Shown one piece after another: positions 48,101 through 59,533 of a DNA stretch of 64,000 nucleotides. The position numbers and the translations under genes are program-made. The notes under the pieces were generated by a model. The model had not been told where the DNA came from. It made no database searches and saw only the letters and a list, made by a program, of their open reading frames with translations. Origin of the DNA: Oxytricha trifallax (lineage: Eukaryota; Ciliophora; Spirotrichea; Sporadotrichida; Oxytrichidae); contig ARYC01017974.1 of the NCBI GenBank assembly GCA_000711775.1, positions 45,741 through 109,740 of the forward strand. The letters are read 5' to 3'. Within the stretch, counting starts at the first letter, position 1. Each line of letters opens with the position of its first letter.

Positions 48101-51100
48101 AAGCCAATGAAAATGGTGATTTACCGTCCTTGGTTTTAATGTTTAAGTCGGCACCACTTGATAAAAGAATTTTCACAATTTTATATTCGAGATCGTCGTA
48201 GTCAGAAAAGAGGCCTCTCTTTCTTTTACTTATTTATTCGACTAAAGTATATAGTGGAGTTCTTCCTTTAGAATCTTACTGAATATATTGTTTGAAAAAA
48301 TAAATTAAATTAATCATTATTACTGATTTACATTTGCTCCTTTTTGGTTGATAAGTAAGTCAATATACTCAAGGGACTCATGGTTAATACTCGCCATTGA
48401 TAAACTTAGTAATTAAAACTCTAATTCATTTTATTAAATAGCAATAAATATTGTTTAATACACTTATATCTTTGATGAAAATTATAACTTCATAAATTAT
48501 CAGATTATTATTGAAGAATTTTATAGACATTTGTTTTAATTTAATTTATTATATATATTTATTTCAAATTATATTCTAATTAAAATATTTAACATAAATA
48601 TTTATGGTTTTAATGTTCTACCTTCATCATCCTTGCTGTCAACATTAATTTCTTAGGACTTAAGTAGTTCCTTGACAATTGCAATGTGATTCTTTTGAAG
48701 TGCAATCGTGATTGGAGTTGATTTCCAGGCATTCTCTGGGCTGGGATCTGCTCCGTATTTAATCAAAAGCTCCACACATTAGAGCCAACCATATGCTGCA
48801 GCATAGTGAAGTGGAGTATTTCCTGAACTGTCTCCCTTGTTGATAAATAACGATATAAATTATATATTCTTAGATGTCAGCATTGTATTTTATAAGGAGA
48901 GCAGCAATATCAGCATGGCCATTTCTGCAAGCCATAGCAAGTGGTGTTCTCAGATATTTATCTCCTTTGTTTATATTCAGTCTTGGAATGTTTTGAATCA
49001 AGTAATCAACTATGTCATAATGACCATAGGTAGCTGCATAGATCAATGGTGTATATTTGTTATATCCAGCTACTTAACTAAATTTGGCTTTGTGCTCTAC
49101 AAATAAGTTCATAATCTGCACTGATAAATTGGCTTAGTCTAATTCAGAAAAGTTTTAGTCTACTCCAAATTTACAGAAATAATGAATGGCCATAAGTTTT
49201 TAAGCATCCTTAAAATCTTTTTCTGATTTGTTTAAATTACTAAGTAATAATTGTATATTAGCAAATGGTTTTCTAGCTTCAATAGCCCACATCAAAGGAG
49301 TTTGCTTCTAAGCATCAATATCATGAAAATTAACTTGCTTGTCAAGAAGTATTTATAAATTTTGATTGGTAGGACAAACAGCTGCAAAGTGTGCTGTTGA
49401 GAGATTCTTAACATTAAAGTCTATTTCATGATTAAAATATAAAATTAAATTGATTGCATGATTATTGGCCTGTAGGAATTTCAGACCTGAACCTGTGGGG
49501 TTAAGGGCAGCTACGAAAGTAAAGTTCCAAGTATCATTTAGTTTTGCCTATCTCATATCATCATCAGCTATCTTAATCTCTTCGACATTCTTTGCAGTTA
49601 GCAATTAGTGATAGACTCTATTGAAGAAACTGTGCTGTATATCTTGATTATCGCCAATTACAATGAATAAAGCTGAGAGAGTTTCAAAACAGCCATGTCT
49701 CATGATAAAAATAGAAATCATGTATATTTATATTGATTATTGGCAGAGCCTTGTCTTTGATAAATGGTTCAAATTTTTCACCAAGATATTTCTTGAGTAA
49801 CTCAATAGTCTGCTAGTTAACTCCGTCTTATTAGAATGCTTTTTAAACGCAAAACTCATCCTGAGTTAGGTATTCAATTGGAGTTTGATATTAATGAGAA
49901 GGATCCTCAGTGAAAGCATTATTTCCTTGTCTGTTACCTCTCATCATTTGTACTTTTCTAACTTTAAAACCAAAGGCCATATCACCAACTTAACCAGTCT
50001 CAAAACTTGCTATTTATGATTCTCTCTTTTTCATTCTATAGTCACTCTCTGGTTTGTCTTGAGTCAGTAAAATTTCCAAAATTTCTACTCTGTTCAACTA
50101 AATTGCTTTTTCGAGCGCTGAATATCTCAGTTCTGGTGCTATGTGTTCAATAAGTGATGAGACATGAGCTCTAGACTTTTGGCATTTGATGAATAATTCT
50201 TAAGAATCAATATTGACAGCTCTAACACCATGTCTATTTGAGCAAGTTTAACAACAGTTTATGGGTAGCTCAGCTACTACACTGTTCTTATGATAGTTTA
50301 TTTTTGGAATTTCAACATCTTCTCTTGGTTGAGGAGGTTCATAAACTTTCTTTGCTTTTGGCTACTTTTTAGCAGCTGCCTTCTTGCCTCTTTTGTTCTT
50401 TACAGGAATTTCTAAAAATATATAATATTGTATTTAATCTTGCTGTCCTTCTAATATTTATTGATTTTTAACTTCGTCTTATCTTATTAAATCATCTATT
50501 TACATGGGCTATTCATTTTAAACTTTGACAATATTAATTGGTTTCTTATTCTGCTCTTGTATCATATCTTTCTTCTCCTCTTCTTGATCTTATGAGTCAA
50601 GTCTCTATCTTTTCTTTGGTGGTCCTCTTGATTATGCTTTTGCTCTTGCTGGCTAAACTGCATCTAAGTTCTGTTTTTCATCCTTCTTAGCTTTTCTATT
50701 GATTGCAGCTTTATGATTTTTACTGCATTGTGAATGTACCCTTTTGACCTCCTTAGAATCAATTTAGATATTTTCATTAAGATTCGGTCCATTTTATTGA
50801 TTATCTCCTGCTTAATCTTTCTTACCCCTCTTCACTTTTGGTGCAACCACTGGTGGAAGCACAACATCAATATATTTAGTGTTTGATGGCAATTAAGTGA
50901 TTTCCTATGCTTTTACATAGGTTTGCATCTTGGCTTTGTTATTTTCAGCATTTTAAGCTTAGAGAATTCTGCAATTGATATGTTGATCATTAACTTTAAA
51001 GTCCTATGTCAGTACATAAAAGAGAAGTTAATCATGCAAACAAATCACAGATCCACTTTTTATAATGATTTTAGCTCTGCTGACCTTTTGAGGCTACTTT

Positions 51101-51384
51101 TCCTCTTCATTGCTAGATTTGGGTTTAGAGCTTTCTCTCTTTACACTTTTACTCTTTTAAGATTAGATCTCACTTTTCTTTTCTTCTTCATTTACTGATT
51201 TCAAGATATTTTGCTTTTTTTACTTGATATCCTTCTAAACCTCACTGACTATTTTATTCAGAACTGGCGGAATAATATCATCCATTTATAGTGAAGGTTA
51301 AACAGATTGTGCATTACTTTTCTTGCTTCTAGATTATGATCTAGATTTATTTTGCTCTTTACTTTTACTATCTTGTCTGTTCAT
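45119..51384 (-). CDS. Ankyrin-repeat part of a giant ankyrin-PARP gene
   Basis: The ATG at 51384-51382 (MNRQDSKSKEQNKSRSQSRS) starts a long basic, Lys/Gln-rich N-terminus, likely nuclear (KRGKKDQAGDN, KNKRGKKAAAKKQPKAKKVY). Many ankyrin repeats follow: YTPLIYAATYGHYDIVDYLI, LRTPLAMACRNGHADIAALL, GNTPLHYAAAYGWLQCVELL, GKSPFSLAFEHGMTELLDIF, GRSALHHAIRSGNLHFIKFL, GKDAFFYAAIRNHYNTFDFI, RGKTPYDYACEQMSGAMKEV. AT-rich inserts interrupt near 50460-50410, 49745-49690, 48870-48840, 48620-48420, 48330-48290, 47620-47570, 47465-47420 and 46980-46945. Read alone it ends at TGA 45121-45119, but the pointer evidence favours fusion to the PARP domain. Ankyrin-WGR-PARP proteins are known in protists. Confidence 0.8.
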
Positions 51385-51841
51385 TTGTTGTTTGTTTAGT
51401 GAAATATAATGTATTAATTATACTAAAACTGACAATTCGGATTAATAAGACCACTTAATCAGAAATTAAACTCGGATCAATATATTGACCAGATATTGTA
51501 AATTCATAACAAATTTTCACTTTTTTAGCAACAAATTAAAATTATGGAGAAGGGAGAAGACAAGAATGATTGGCAGGCAAACCAGATGAGAATAAGAATT
51601 AAGTGCTGATGATATTAATAAGAACTGATTGAATTTAGAATTGATGAAGATGAAAATTTTTAGAAAAATTGTTTTTCATTTTTCTTCCCAAATCTGACAT
51701 AACTAAATGAATTTACAGTAAAATTCTTACTAAAATATAGAATAATTATTTTAATAACAAAATGTCTGACTAATCTTAAATATATAAATAAATATTATAT
51801 ATTATTAAAAATTATATTAATTATATTGTGAATAATTAGAG
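51385..51841. other. Intergenic DNA between divergent genes, one short coding-like island
   Basis: Mostly AT-rich. At 51544-51609 a richer stretch could encode MEKGEDKNDWQANQMRIRIK and then stops; it may be an isolated MDS fragment or a 5' leader. No promoter motif can be named. Confidence 0.4.
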
Positions 51842-53389
51842 ATGAAATTGGCATCTTAGCTCTCTAAGTTAATTGAAGATGACGATGATGATCAGCAAAT
51901 AGATGAATCTCTCTTCACTCAAAGCCCATCTAAAGTCTTAGATAAGAATTCTCTCATGCATTAACTTATTTTTGTAAATTTACTCCTATAAAGTATAAAT
52001 AACTTTGAATAATATATTTTAACGAAGTATCCTGGATGACTTTGCTAATGGATTCGTACCTTAGTAGATCTTCGCGAATGACTTGGATGAAGATCGCAAA
52101 TCCACCACTCCCTCAAGAAGCACAGATGAGACTTCAGAACAGAATCACTCAAAGAATGGACATTAGTCGCAGTAGTTATCAAAGCAGAGTTCATTTAAGG
52201 ATGTAGATTTTCAGACTGAGTTGGATTAACTTGGGTAATTGGATGTTGACTAATTGGACAATATTCTCTCATTAGCTGATAACTTAGCTGTGAAATTAAT
52301 ATTATTAATATAATATATAGAAATTTATTTGGTAAATTGGCATACAGAACATCAATGAAGATGAAGAACATAAAGACCAAGGTATAATCTTAGTATAATT
52401 CTGAGAAGGTTAAAATAACCAAGCAGTTTATGCAAAGAAAGCGTATTCTTGAGAAGTATATGAATCGTGCACCAATCGTTAGATTAATGGACAAAATTTT
52501 CTTTATTATCGGTGTTTTATTGGTGATCGCTACTACCTTTATGCTAGGAAGATATCCAAATACCCACTACTACAGATTCCATATCTACACTGTTATTACT
52601 CTCGTTGCAATCAGGCTGTTCCACTATAGATTGAAGAAATGGCACTATTACTTATTTGACTTCTGTTACTTTGCCAACACACTGATAATCTATTTCATTT
52701 TGGTTGATCCTAAGAATGACATCTTGTTTAGAGTGTTCTTTGTCTATGCAAATGGACCTTTTGGTTTAGCAATCCCAGCATTCAAGAATTCCATGATCTT
52801 CCATAAACTTGATAACTTAACTTCCATAGCCATACATATTATTCCTCTAATTACTTCTTGGAACCTTAGATGGACTACAATCGAGCATGAATCCTAATTC
52901 CCAGAAGAAGAAAGATATTTCATAAGTATTAATGAGAGCAATGAAGTTTACAGTAGCTAGTTTTTCTATAAGATGTTCTTCATTCCATTCGCACTTTATC
53001 TGCTCTGGGCTATCTTGTATTTCATTAAGGTTTTTGTAATTTCAAGTAAAAAGATCACAGAGAAGAATTATGAGACTATGTACATTTATTACATGAATCA
53101 AGCAGGTCCTCGCAAGATTTTATCTAAATTTGGGTAAAAACTCGCACCTTTTGTATTCATGACTTTCCACATTGTTTTCTTCGTAATCTCTTCATTCTTG
53201 GCAATATTAGCATTCGGCAATTTTTATATTCATACTTTCCTGATGCTACTATGGACCACTATGAGTATCTGGAATGGGGCAAATTTCTACATGGAATACT
53301 TCAGTAGAAAATATGAGTCAAATCTTAAGATGCTTGAGCAAATTGAACAACAACTCACAACCAATGACGACTCTAGTAAAAATAAATGA
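51842..53389 (+). CDS. GPC1-like glycerophosphocholine acyltransferase (DUF2838 family)
   Basis: The ATG at 51842 gives MKLASQLSKLIEDDDDDQQI, an acidic disordered N-terminus with one resolved IES and another insert near 52290-52335. The membrane part begins KIFFIIGVLLVIATTFMLGR and carries family hallmarks: GRYPNTHYYRFHIYTV, HYRLKKWHYYLFDFCYFANT, FVYANGPFGLAIPAFKNSMI and FHKLDNLTSIAIHIIPLIT. Conserved Tyr/Phe/Cys in YYLFDFCYFAN and the HKLD motif match GPC1 (acyl-CoA-dependent remodelling of glycerophosphocholine in the ER). About 7-8 TM helices. Stop is TGA 53387-53389. The enzymatic role is by family, not shown here. Confidence 0.82.
51966..52023 (+). other. IES, 58 bp, pointer TTAAC
   Basis: TTAAC is at 51961-51965 and 52019-52023. 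Excision joins NSLMHQ to RSILDDFANG in frame. Confidence 0.85.
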
Positions 53390-53531
53390 ACATAATTATT
53401 TTAACATTAATGATAACAAAAATCATGAATATATTAATATTAATAAGAATTTGGGATGTTCTAGAAATTAATGAAGTGATTGAGATTAGTTAGATAATAA
53501 AAGATATTTAAATTACCATAACTCTATAAAG

Positions 53532-55536
53532 ATGGTTGAACAACAAAAAGACGACACTTAACTCTTGCTTTCAGTCGAAGACCTGGACACTTTCAGAGAA
53601 ATAACTGAAACTAAAGCTTAAGAACTCAAAACCGTCAAGAAGCAATTTGCTCAACACCAAGATAAAGGGGAAAAAGAACATAAGGCTGTGAATAGAGTAA
53701 TTTAAGACTTAGTTCAAATCTTGCTTGGGAACATCGACAAAGAAGACGCTTTAAAGATATTCCAAGATCAATATGGTGAGGAATTTGGCTAGAAGAATGG
53801 AGAAATTGAAACTCAAGTTTAAGATAAGACAGCTTAGGACCAGAACAAAGATAGCTTGCTACTCAGACAACTTCAAAGCTAAATGAAAATGGTGTAGTAC
53901 TCTATGAACACCCTTGTTTTGTAAAATTCAAATCATTTGAAGCATGAAGATAAAGTCAAGGAAGAGCAGAATTAAAAATCACAACAAGATTAAGATCTAA
54001 TCAAGAATATACCAGCATCTCTTGGCAACATTTAAAAGAGCCTAGAAGAATTATTAGAGCAAAGCAAGAAACAATAAAAACAAGAACCTTAAGTTAAAGA
54101 ATAAGTTAAACCAGCTTCTGATAATAGCGGGAAGCTTGAAGATATTATCAAATAAGTATCTAAGCTTCATGAGGAATCATTATCAATTTAAGGTAGAATT
54201 CTTGAGTAATTGACTGCTGGTAACAATCATAGTCATGAAAAGCTGGATAACTTACAAACTTCTTTGAGAAGTTTAGGAACTGAAGTTCACTAAAAGCTGG
54301 ATGAGATTGTCATTAAACAAGATTAAAACAAATTACTCATTCAGTAATCAGCTTCTTTAGTTGAGAAGATTGAATAAAAGCAAGAAATTCCTCAAACAAT
54401 TATAATGTCTTCACAAATGCAACAGTACAAAGGAGAGAACAATGATGCTTCTTATGAAGTACATCAGAGAATTGCTTAAAACATCTTTGATAGAAAGACT
54501 GAAGCCTCATGGGTTAATACTGGCTCTAAGTTCACTGTTTTTGGCAAATATTCATTTGCTGTCATGACTCAGCAAGATTATGTGTTTGTAGATGGTAATT
54601 AAAATAACGTGGATGTACTAAGAAAAGACGATCTCAGTCTAATTGGTCAACTTAAAACTGACAATAATGCAGTATTCTCTTTCTTAATGCAAGGACTTAA
54701 AGTGTTTGTTGGATGTGCTAACAATAATCTATTCGTCTTTGAAATCGATACTCTGAAGAGAATTAAGGATATTAAACTTAAAATTTTTTCTTGATAAAAA
54801 TTAAAAAAAACTATCAGAGTTTAAAAGTACCAGCATTGTTTATTGCTTCCACTAATTGGACTATAACACTATTCTCTGTGGATAAAGAGATGGTCACATC
54901 CAAATTCTGTAAGCCAATAACCTAGGTAAAATCTAGGGTTTCTCTTTGAAAGACACAAGCCACATCATTCAAGTTAACAAGACATTTAAACAGAGTGAAG
55001 TTATAATGGCATGCAGTAGAGGGCTGTTCTTTGCTGATATTGTGGATTTAGGAGAATACAGACTCACTCTCAGCGATGAGGTTTATTTCAGAGAGCAGGA
55101 TATCAAAGCAGCAATTGAGTACAAGAGAGATTAAGTCGCTACATGCATCGATATGGATTTAAATGTGTATATAATTGACAGAAAGCAAAGACAGTGCGTG
55201 AAGACTATTGAAAATCCCTCTGGAAGTGATAGACCACTCTGTATGAGATTGATTCCTAATTTCGACGTTGAGAAAATGCCATTTGCTTTAATTAGAGATT
55301 AAGAGGGCCTCACTCTGGTTAACTTAAAGAATCCTGGCGCTTACAAAATCTTCTAAAGCTGGTATCATTAATTGCCTTTCCCATAAATGCTACTGGATTG
55401 TTACAAAGTAGGAGAGACTGGCGCAGTGGTTTGCTACGTTGTGGAATACACAGGAAAAGATTCTTACATTGTTAAATACGAATTGACTGGAGATTTCATT
55501 GGAGGACTCAAAATGATGGCTAAAAATGATATGTGA
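53532..55536 (+). CDS. Coiled-coil protein with C-terminal beta-propeller-like region
   Basis: The ATG at 53532 starts MVEQQKDDTQLLLSVEDLDT. The first half is a Gln/Lys/Glu-rich coiled coil (EITETKAQELKTVKKQFAQH ... KLDNLQTSLRSLGTEVHQKL). The second half has short repeated strands typical of WD/propeller folds (FTVFGKYSFAVMTQQDYVFV, AVFSFLMQGLKVFVGCANNN, TDLN-type CIDMDLNVYIIDRKQRQCVK, MLLDCYKVGETGAVVCYVVE). One insert at about 54790-54825 is removed. Stop is TGA 55534-55536. No specific family recognised. The last codons and 3' flank recur upstream of the second copy of the downstream tandem array. Confidence 0.75.
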
Positions 55537-55683
55537 AGAAATTATAAATTATATCATCATTAATACTTAAAGTCTAAATTAACAATTAAATTATTCTATA
55601 TTGCTGTTAGCTAGATTTTATTTAATTTTTAGTAATTTTTTATTTTTCATGAATAACCATTTCATCAATGCTACAAATTATTT

Positions 55684-56515
55684 TCAATATTCAAAGTTTT
55701 TCTTATTATCTTTCAGCAACTATTTGATCTACTTTAAGCAAGAAATTGTTGATCTTTAAAGAGACTTCCCTTTTAACTTAGCATCCATTATAATCGAATT
55801 AAAATCATATTTCACAGATCCAAACTCTATATAAACTTCTGTGGAGTTTATCATCATCTATGGCTTTTTTGTTTAGATCCATACTACAGTCGAAGTCCTA
55901 CATAATAACCTCAGCAGGTGTAATTCTTTATTGCTCTTGTCCTGAGATTCTACTTTGATCCACATTATCCACAAATTCCGCAAAACTATCTCTTGAGTTA
56001 GAGTCCTTACAATTATTTCACTTGATGGAAATTTATAATTAACTAATCTAATTTATAGGTGGGTCTGTGATTCTCTGCTATTTTACTCCAAACATTTCAG
56101 AGAAATCAATAACTTCTATAATTTCAAGAACATAGTGGAAAGAATCATTTTTCTAAATCAACTCTTTTATAGTATTGGCATACTTATTGTAGGCAATTAC
56201 TAATTTCTTAAGAATTCCAAAATCATGATCTAGAAACTCTCTTTGCTTACTAACTCCTTCAAGAATTAAAACTTTGAGATCTCAACTTAACTTTTTTGCA
56301 GATTCCACTTGTGGCTCTAGTTTGGGGTTATTGCTAAACTATTTTTATTACTTTTAAATTATAAAACTCTATTTTGGCTTCTATAGTTGTGATTAAGTTT
56401 TATAATTTTAATTGGCAATATCGTCTGATCCAATTCTGTAACTATTATTGTTGCTTTGAGTGCCGCTGAGACCGTTGGTAAGTTGATCACTGATATAATC
56501 TTGTAAAGATTGCAT
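55684..56515 (-). pseudogene. Tandem paralogue copy 1, disrupted
   Basis: The ATG at 56515-56513 gives MQSLQDYISDQLTNGLSG. Alignment by eye to the other two copies shows the same order: N-terminal QLTNGLSGTQSNNNSYR, helical LKVLILEGVSKQREFLDHDF, DSFHYVLEIIEVIDFSEMF, acidic DFCD-type DFDCSMDLNKKAIDDD, and C-terminal SLQRSTISCLKQIKQLL. Two lesions are seen relative to copy 2: a TGA replacing the Val codon after KKLS (near 56277) and a 2-bp loss near 55828 (TATATAGAG-TTT against TATATAGAGAGTTT). Both would truncate the protein. Family unknown. Confidence 0.65.
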
Positions 56516-57098
56516 TTAAGATTTAATGAATTATTGAATTTGATTAATTTTAGAAAATGAATTCTAATTAAAAAGCATCATTAATCTTTAAATTAAATAT
56601 TCAAAAATTAAGGGCAAAAATTTAATTTTTATTATATAATTTATATTATTTATTGTCCTGAACACTTTATTTATTAGTGAACTTTTCATATTTCAATGTT
56701 AAAATATTCAATATAAACATAAGTTATTTTTTGTCAAATAAATTGAATTGTTTTTTTATGTTTCAAGCTTAATTCTTATTAATCTTAAATAAAATTAATG
56801 AAACCAAATTAATCCTAATAATATCAATCAATTGCTAAAATTTTAATTATTTTGAAAATATAAGTTTTAGACACGATTTCATCTAAGCTATTGTCATATT
56901 GACTTGAAATTAAAATATCGTTTTACGTAAATTAATGAAAAAGATGAAATGTGAAGAAATATAAATTAAATTATCTTTAAAACTTAAAGTCTAAATTAAC
57001 AATTAAATTACTTTATATTGCTGTTATATATATATTACATAAGCTTAACTAATTTGATTTTTCATGCATACCCATTTCATCAATATAACATACTATCT
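56516..57098. other. AT-rich spacer with a duplicated 3' tail
   Basis: AT-rich. The end (about 56938-57025) repeats the sequence at 55522-55610 that overlaps the 3' end of the coiled-coil gene, marking a segmental duplication of roughly 1.4 kb. Confidence 0.7.
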
Positions 57099-57931
57099 TC
57101 AAAATATAAAGTTTTTTTCGTTATCTATAAAAAGTTTTCTGATTTCTTTTAAACATTGTATAGTTGATCTTTAGAGTGACTTTCCTTTAAACTTAGCTAC
57201 CATTATTATTACATTAAAATCGCATTATACATAATCAAACTCTCTATATAAATTTAAGAAGAGATTTTCATCAGCTATAGCATTCTTGTTTTAGTCCATA
57301 CTACAGTCAACATCCTTAATAGTTTCAACAGGAGTTTCTCTATATTGCTCTTGTTCTGAAGTCCTGGTTTGATCTACATGATGCACAAATTCCGCCAAGC
57401 TGTCACTTGAGTTTTAGTCTTTACAATTATTTTATTTGCTGGAAATACAAAATTATTTAAACTAAATTATGGGAGGGTAAGTGATTCTATGCTATTTTAC
57501 TCCAAACACCTCAGAATAGTCAATCTCTTCTATTATTTCAAGAACTTCATTAAATGAATCGTGCTTTTCAATCAAAACTTTGACAGCGTTGACATACTTG
57601 TTGTAGGAATTTACCATTTTTTCAGAATACCAAAATCATGCTCCAAATCGTCTCTTTGTTTGCTCAATCCTTCAAGAATTATTATTTTGAGATCAACACT
57701 TAATTTTTTAGCTGATTGCACTTGAGGCTCAAGTTTCGGTTTATTGCTAGAATACTTTTTTTACTTTTATGTGTTCACATTCTTTTTTGGCAACTAAAAT
57801 TTTGATTTTATTTAAAAATAATTATATCTTACTATATCATCTGAACCAGCCCTATAACTATCATTGTTGCTATGAGTGCAGCTCAATCCATTGGTAAGTT
57901 GATCGCTTATAAAATCTGGCAAAGATTACAT
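57099..57931 (-). pseudogene. Tandem paralogue copy 2, frameshifted
   Basis: The ATG at 57931-57929 gives MQSLPDFISDQLTNGLSC. It is close to copy 1 at DNA level. The region corresponding to GILKKLVIAYNKY carries one A too few in CTGAAAAAATGG (about 57620), shifting the frame; the next block (VNSYNKYVNAVKVLIEKHD) is in another frame. It retains the Val codon and the AGAG that copy 1 lost, and ends LQRSTIQCLKEIRKLFIDN with TGA 57101-57099. Confidence 0.6.
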
Positions 57932-58335
57932 TAATGATTTTAGAATTATTAAGTTTGATTATTTAAATAAATTGAATTCAAACAAAAAGCCATATTTAAT
58001 CTTTAATTTAAATATTCAAAATATTTTAAGAGTCAATTTTAATTTTCTTGTAAGGTTTATAAAAAATTAATTATCTTTCGCTTATATATCTTTTGGTTAA
58101 GTTCTTTTCATACTTTAATATAGAACTTTAAAAAGCATATATAAATTTTCTTAATTTAATGACAAAACTGAAATGTATGAAACAATAGTTAAAATGTTCA
58201 TAAAAGCTCAAATTTTTTTAAATTATAACAAATAAAATCTAATCAGATCTAAATTGTATTGGAGATTATTTAATTATTTTATTATAAAAAATTAAAATAT
58301 AGTATATTTATTGAATTTAAATAGAGGTTTTAGAT
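57932..58335. other. AT-rich spacer
   Basis: No recognisable feature between copies 2 and 3. Confidence 0.6.
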
Positions 58336-59192
58336 TCAACATTTGAAAAATTCCTCTTAATCGTTCAAGTATTTCCTGATTGCTTTCAAGCTCATGATTG
58401 TGGTTCTTTAAAGATCAGCTCTTCTTCTTTTTGCCTTAATAATGATCGAGGCATTGATATACTTTAAGAATTCGAACCTATAAAAAATTATAAAATCTTT
58501 GTAACTTACGCATCCCACATTTCAAAGGCAAAGTCCTCATCACTAAGAGTCTTTTAGTTTTGATTCATGCTGCAATCAATATCCTCTTCGATGACTGTTT
58601 CTCTTTTTTAATCAGAAATTCTGTGGTAGTCAACTTGACTAACGAAATCAATTAAACTGTCTCTGGAGTTTGAGTCTCTATAATTACTTTATTTCCTTGA
58701 TATAAATAATTGTTATATCAATATTGTAGGGGGGTCAGTGTTCCTATCTTATTAAGAGCCAAGCACAATTTCACCATTTATCTCTTCAAGCTTATCTTTT
58801 TACTAGAGGTATGTGTATGAGCTTTCTATAAGCTATTGAGCTTTCATAACAAATCCATTGTACCCATTCACCAACAAATTCAGGATGCTAAAGTCATGAT
58901 GCAGTAGCTTGTTATGATTTCTAACTCCAAACAGAACAAATGTCCTTAATTTTTAAGCCAACTCAACTGCTATCTTAACTTTTGGCTAAAGATCTGGGTT
59001 ATTGTAGGATTACATTAATTCTATAACTTCACTAATGTTTTTGCTTTTTATATTCATTTATTTAGATTTCTATATTTAATTAAAAAAATAAGATTTATAT
59101 CTTACAATACCCTCAGAATCGATTCTAAAGCTGTCGTCTTTCCCATAGGAGCTGTCCTTTCTTGTAAGATATGCGCTGTCGAAATTTTCCAT
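58336..59192 (-). CDS. Tandem paralogue copy 3, apparently intact, function unknown
   Basis: The ATG at 59192-59190 gives MENFDSAYLTRKDSSYGKDD. A GT-AG intron (about 59104-59069) is followed by ISEVIELMQSYNNPDLQPKV and LRTFVLFGVRNHNKLLHHDF. An insert near 58730-58690 precedes NYRDSNSRDSLIDFVSQVDY. A second intron (about 58510-58480) joins FEMWDA to FEFLKYINASIIIKAKRRRA. Stop is TGA 58338-58336. It is clearly homologous to copies 1 and 2 but more diverged. Probably helical; no domain recognised. Confidence 0.65.
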
Positions 59193-59533
59193 CTTCCAAT
59201 TAGTTAAAATGTTTGTTTGAATTATTATGATTTGTTATTTAATTGAATTCTATTAAAAGGGTATAATCAATATTTAAATTGAATATTCAAATAAATATAA
59301 AAACTTTTATTAAGGCAGCATTTTTTAAATCAATTTCAATATTTGTAAATTTTTATATAAAAATTTAATAATTGTTTCGTTCTTGTTTAAAATTAATTTT
59401 AATAATTTCAAATTTTTCTTAGAATCGTCATACAATTTTTGTGCATTTTGATATGATAAACATCTGTGTCTTATTTTTGTAAATATATTTGAAAAATATC
59501 TTAAATCTAAACGAATAATATTACTCCTATAAA
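59193..59533. other. AT-rich intergenic DNA between divergent genes
   Basis: About 340 bp, high AT, no distinct motif. Confidence 0.6.

Noticed and set aside
54790..54830. Premature end of the coiled-coil gene at LKIFS
   Set aside because: Sequence and composition resume in frame after about 40 AT-rich bases (LKVPALFIASTNWTITLF), so an IES or intron is more likely than two genes.
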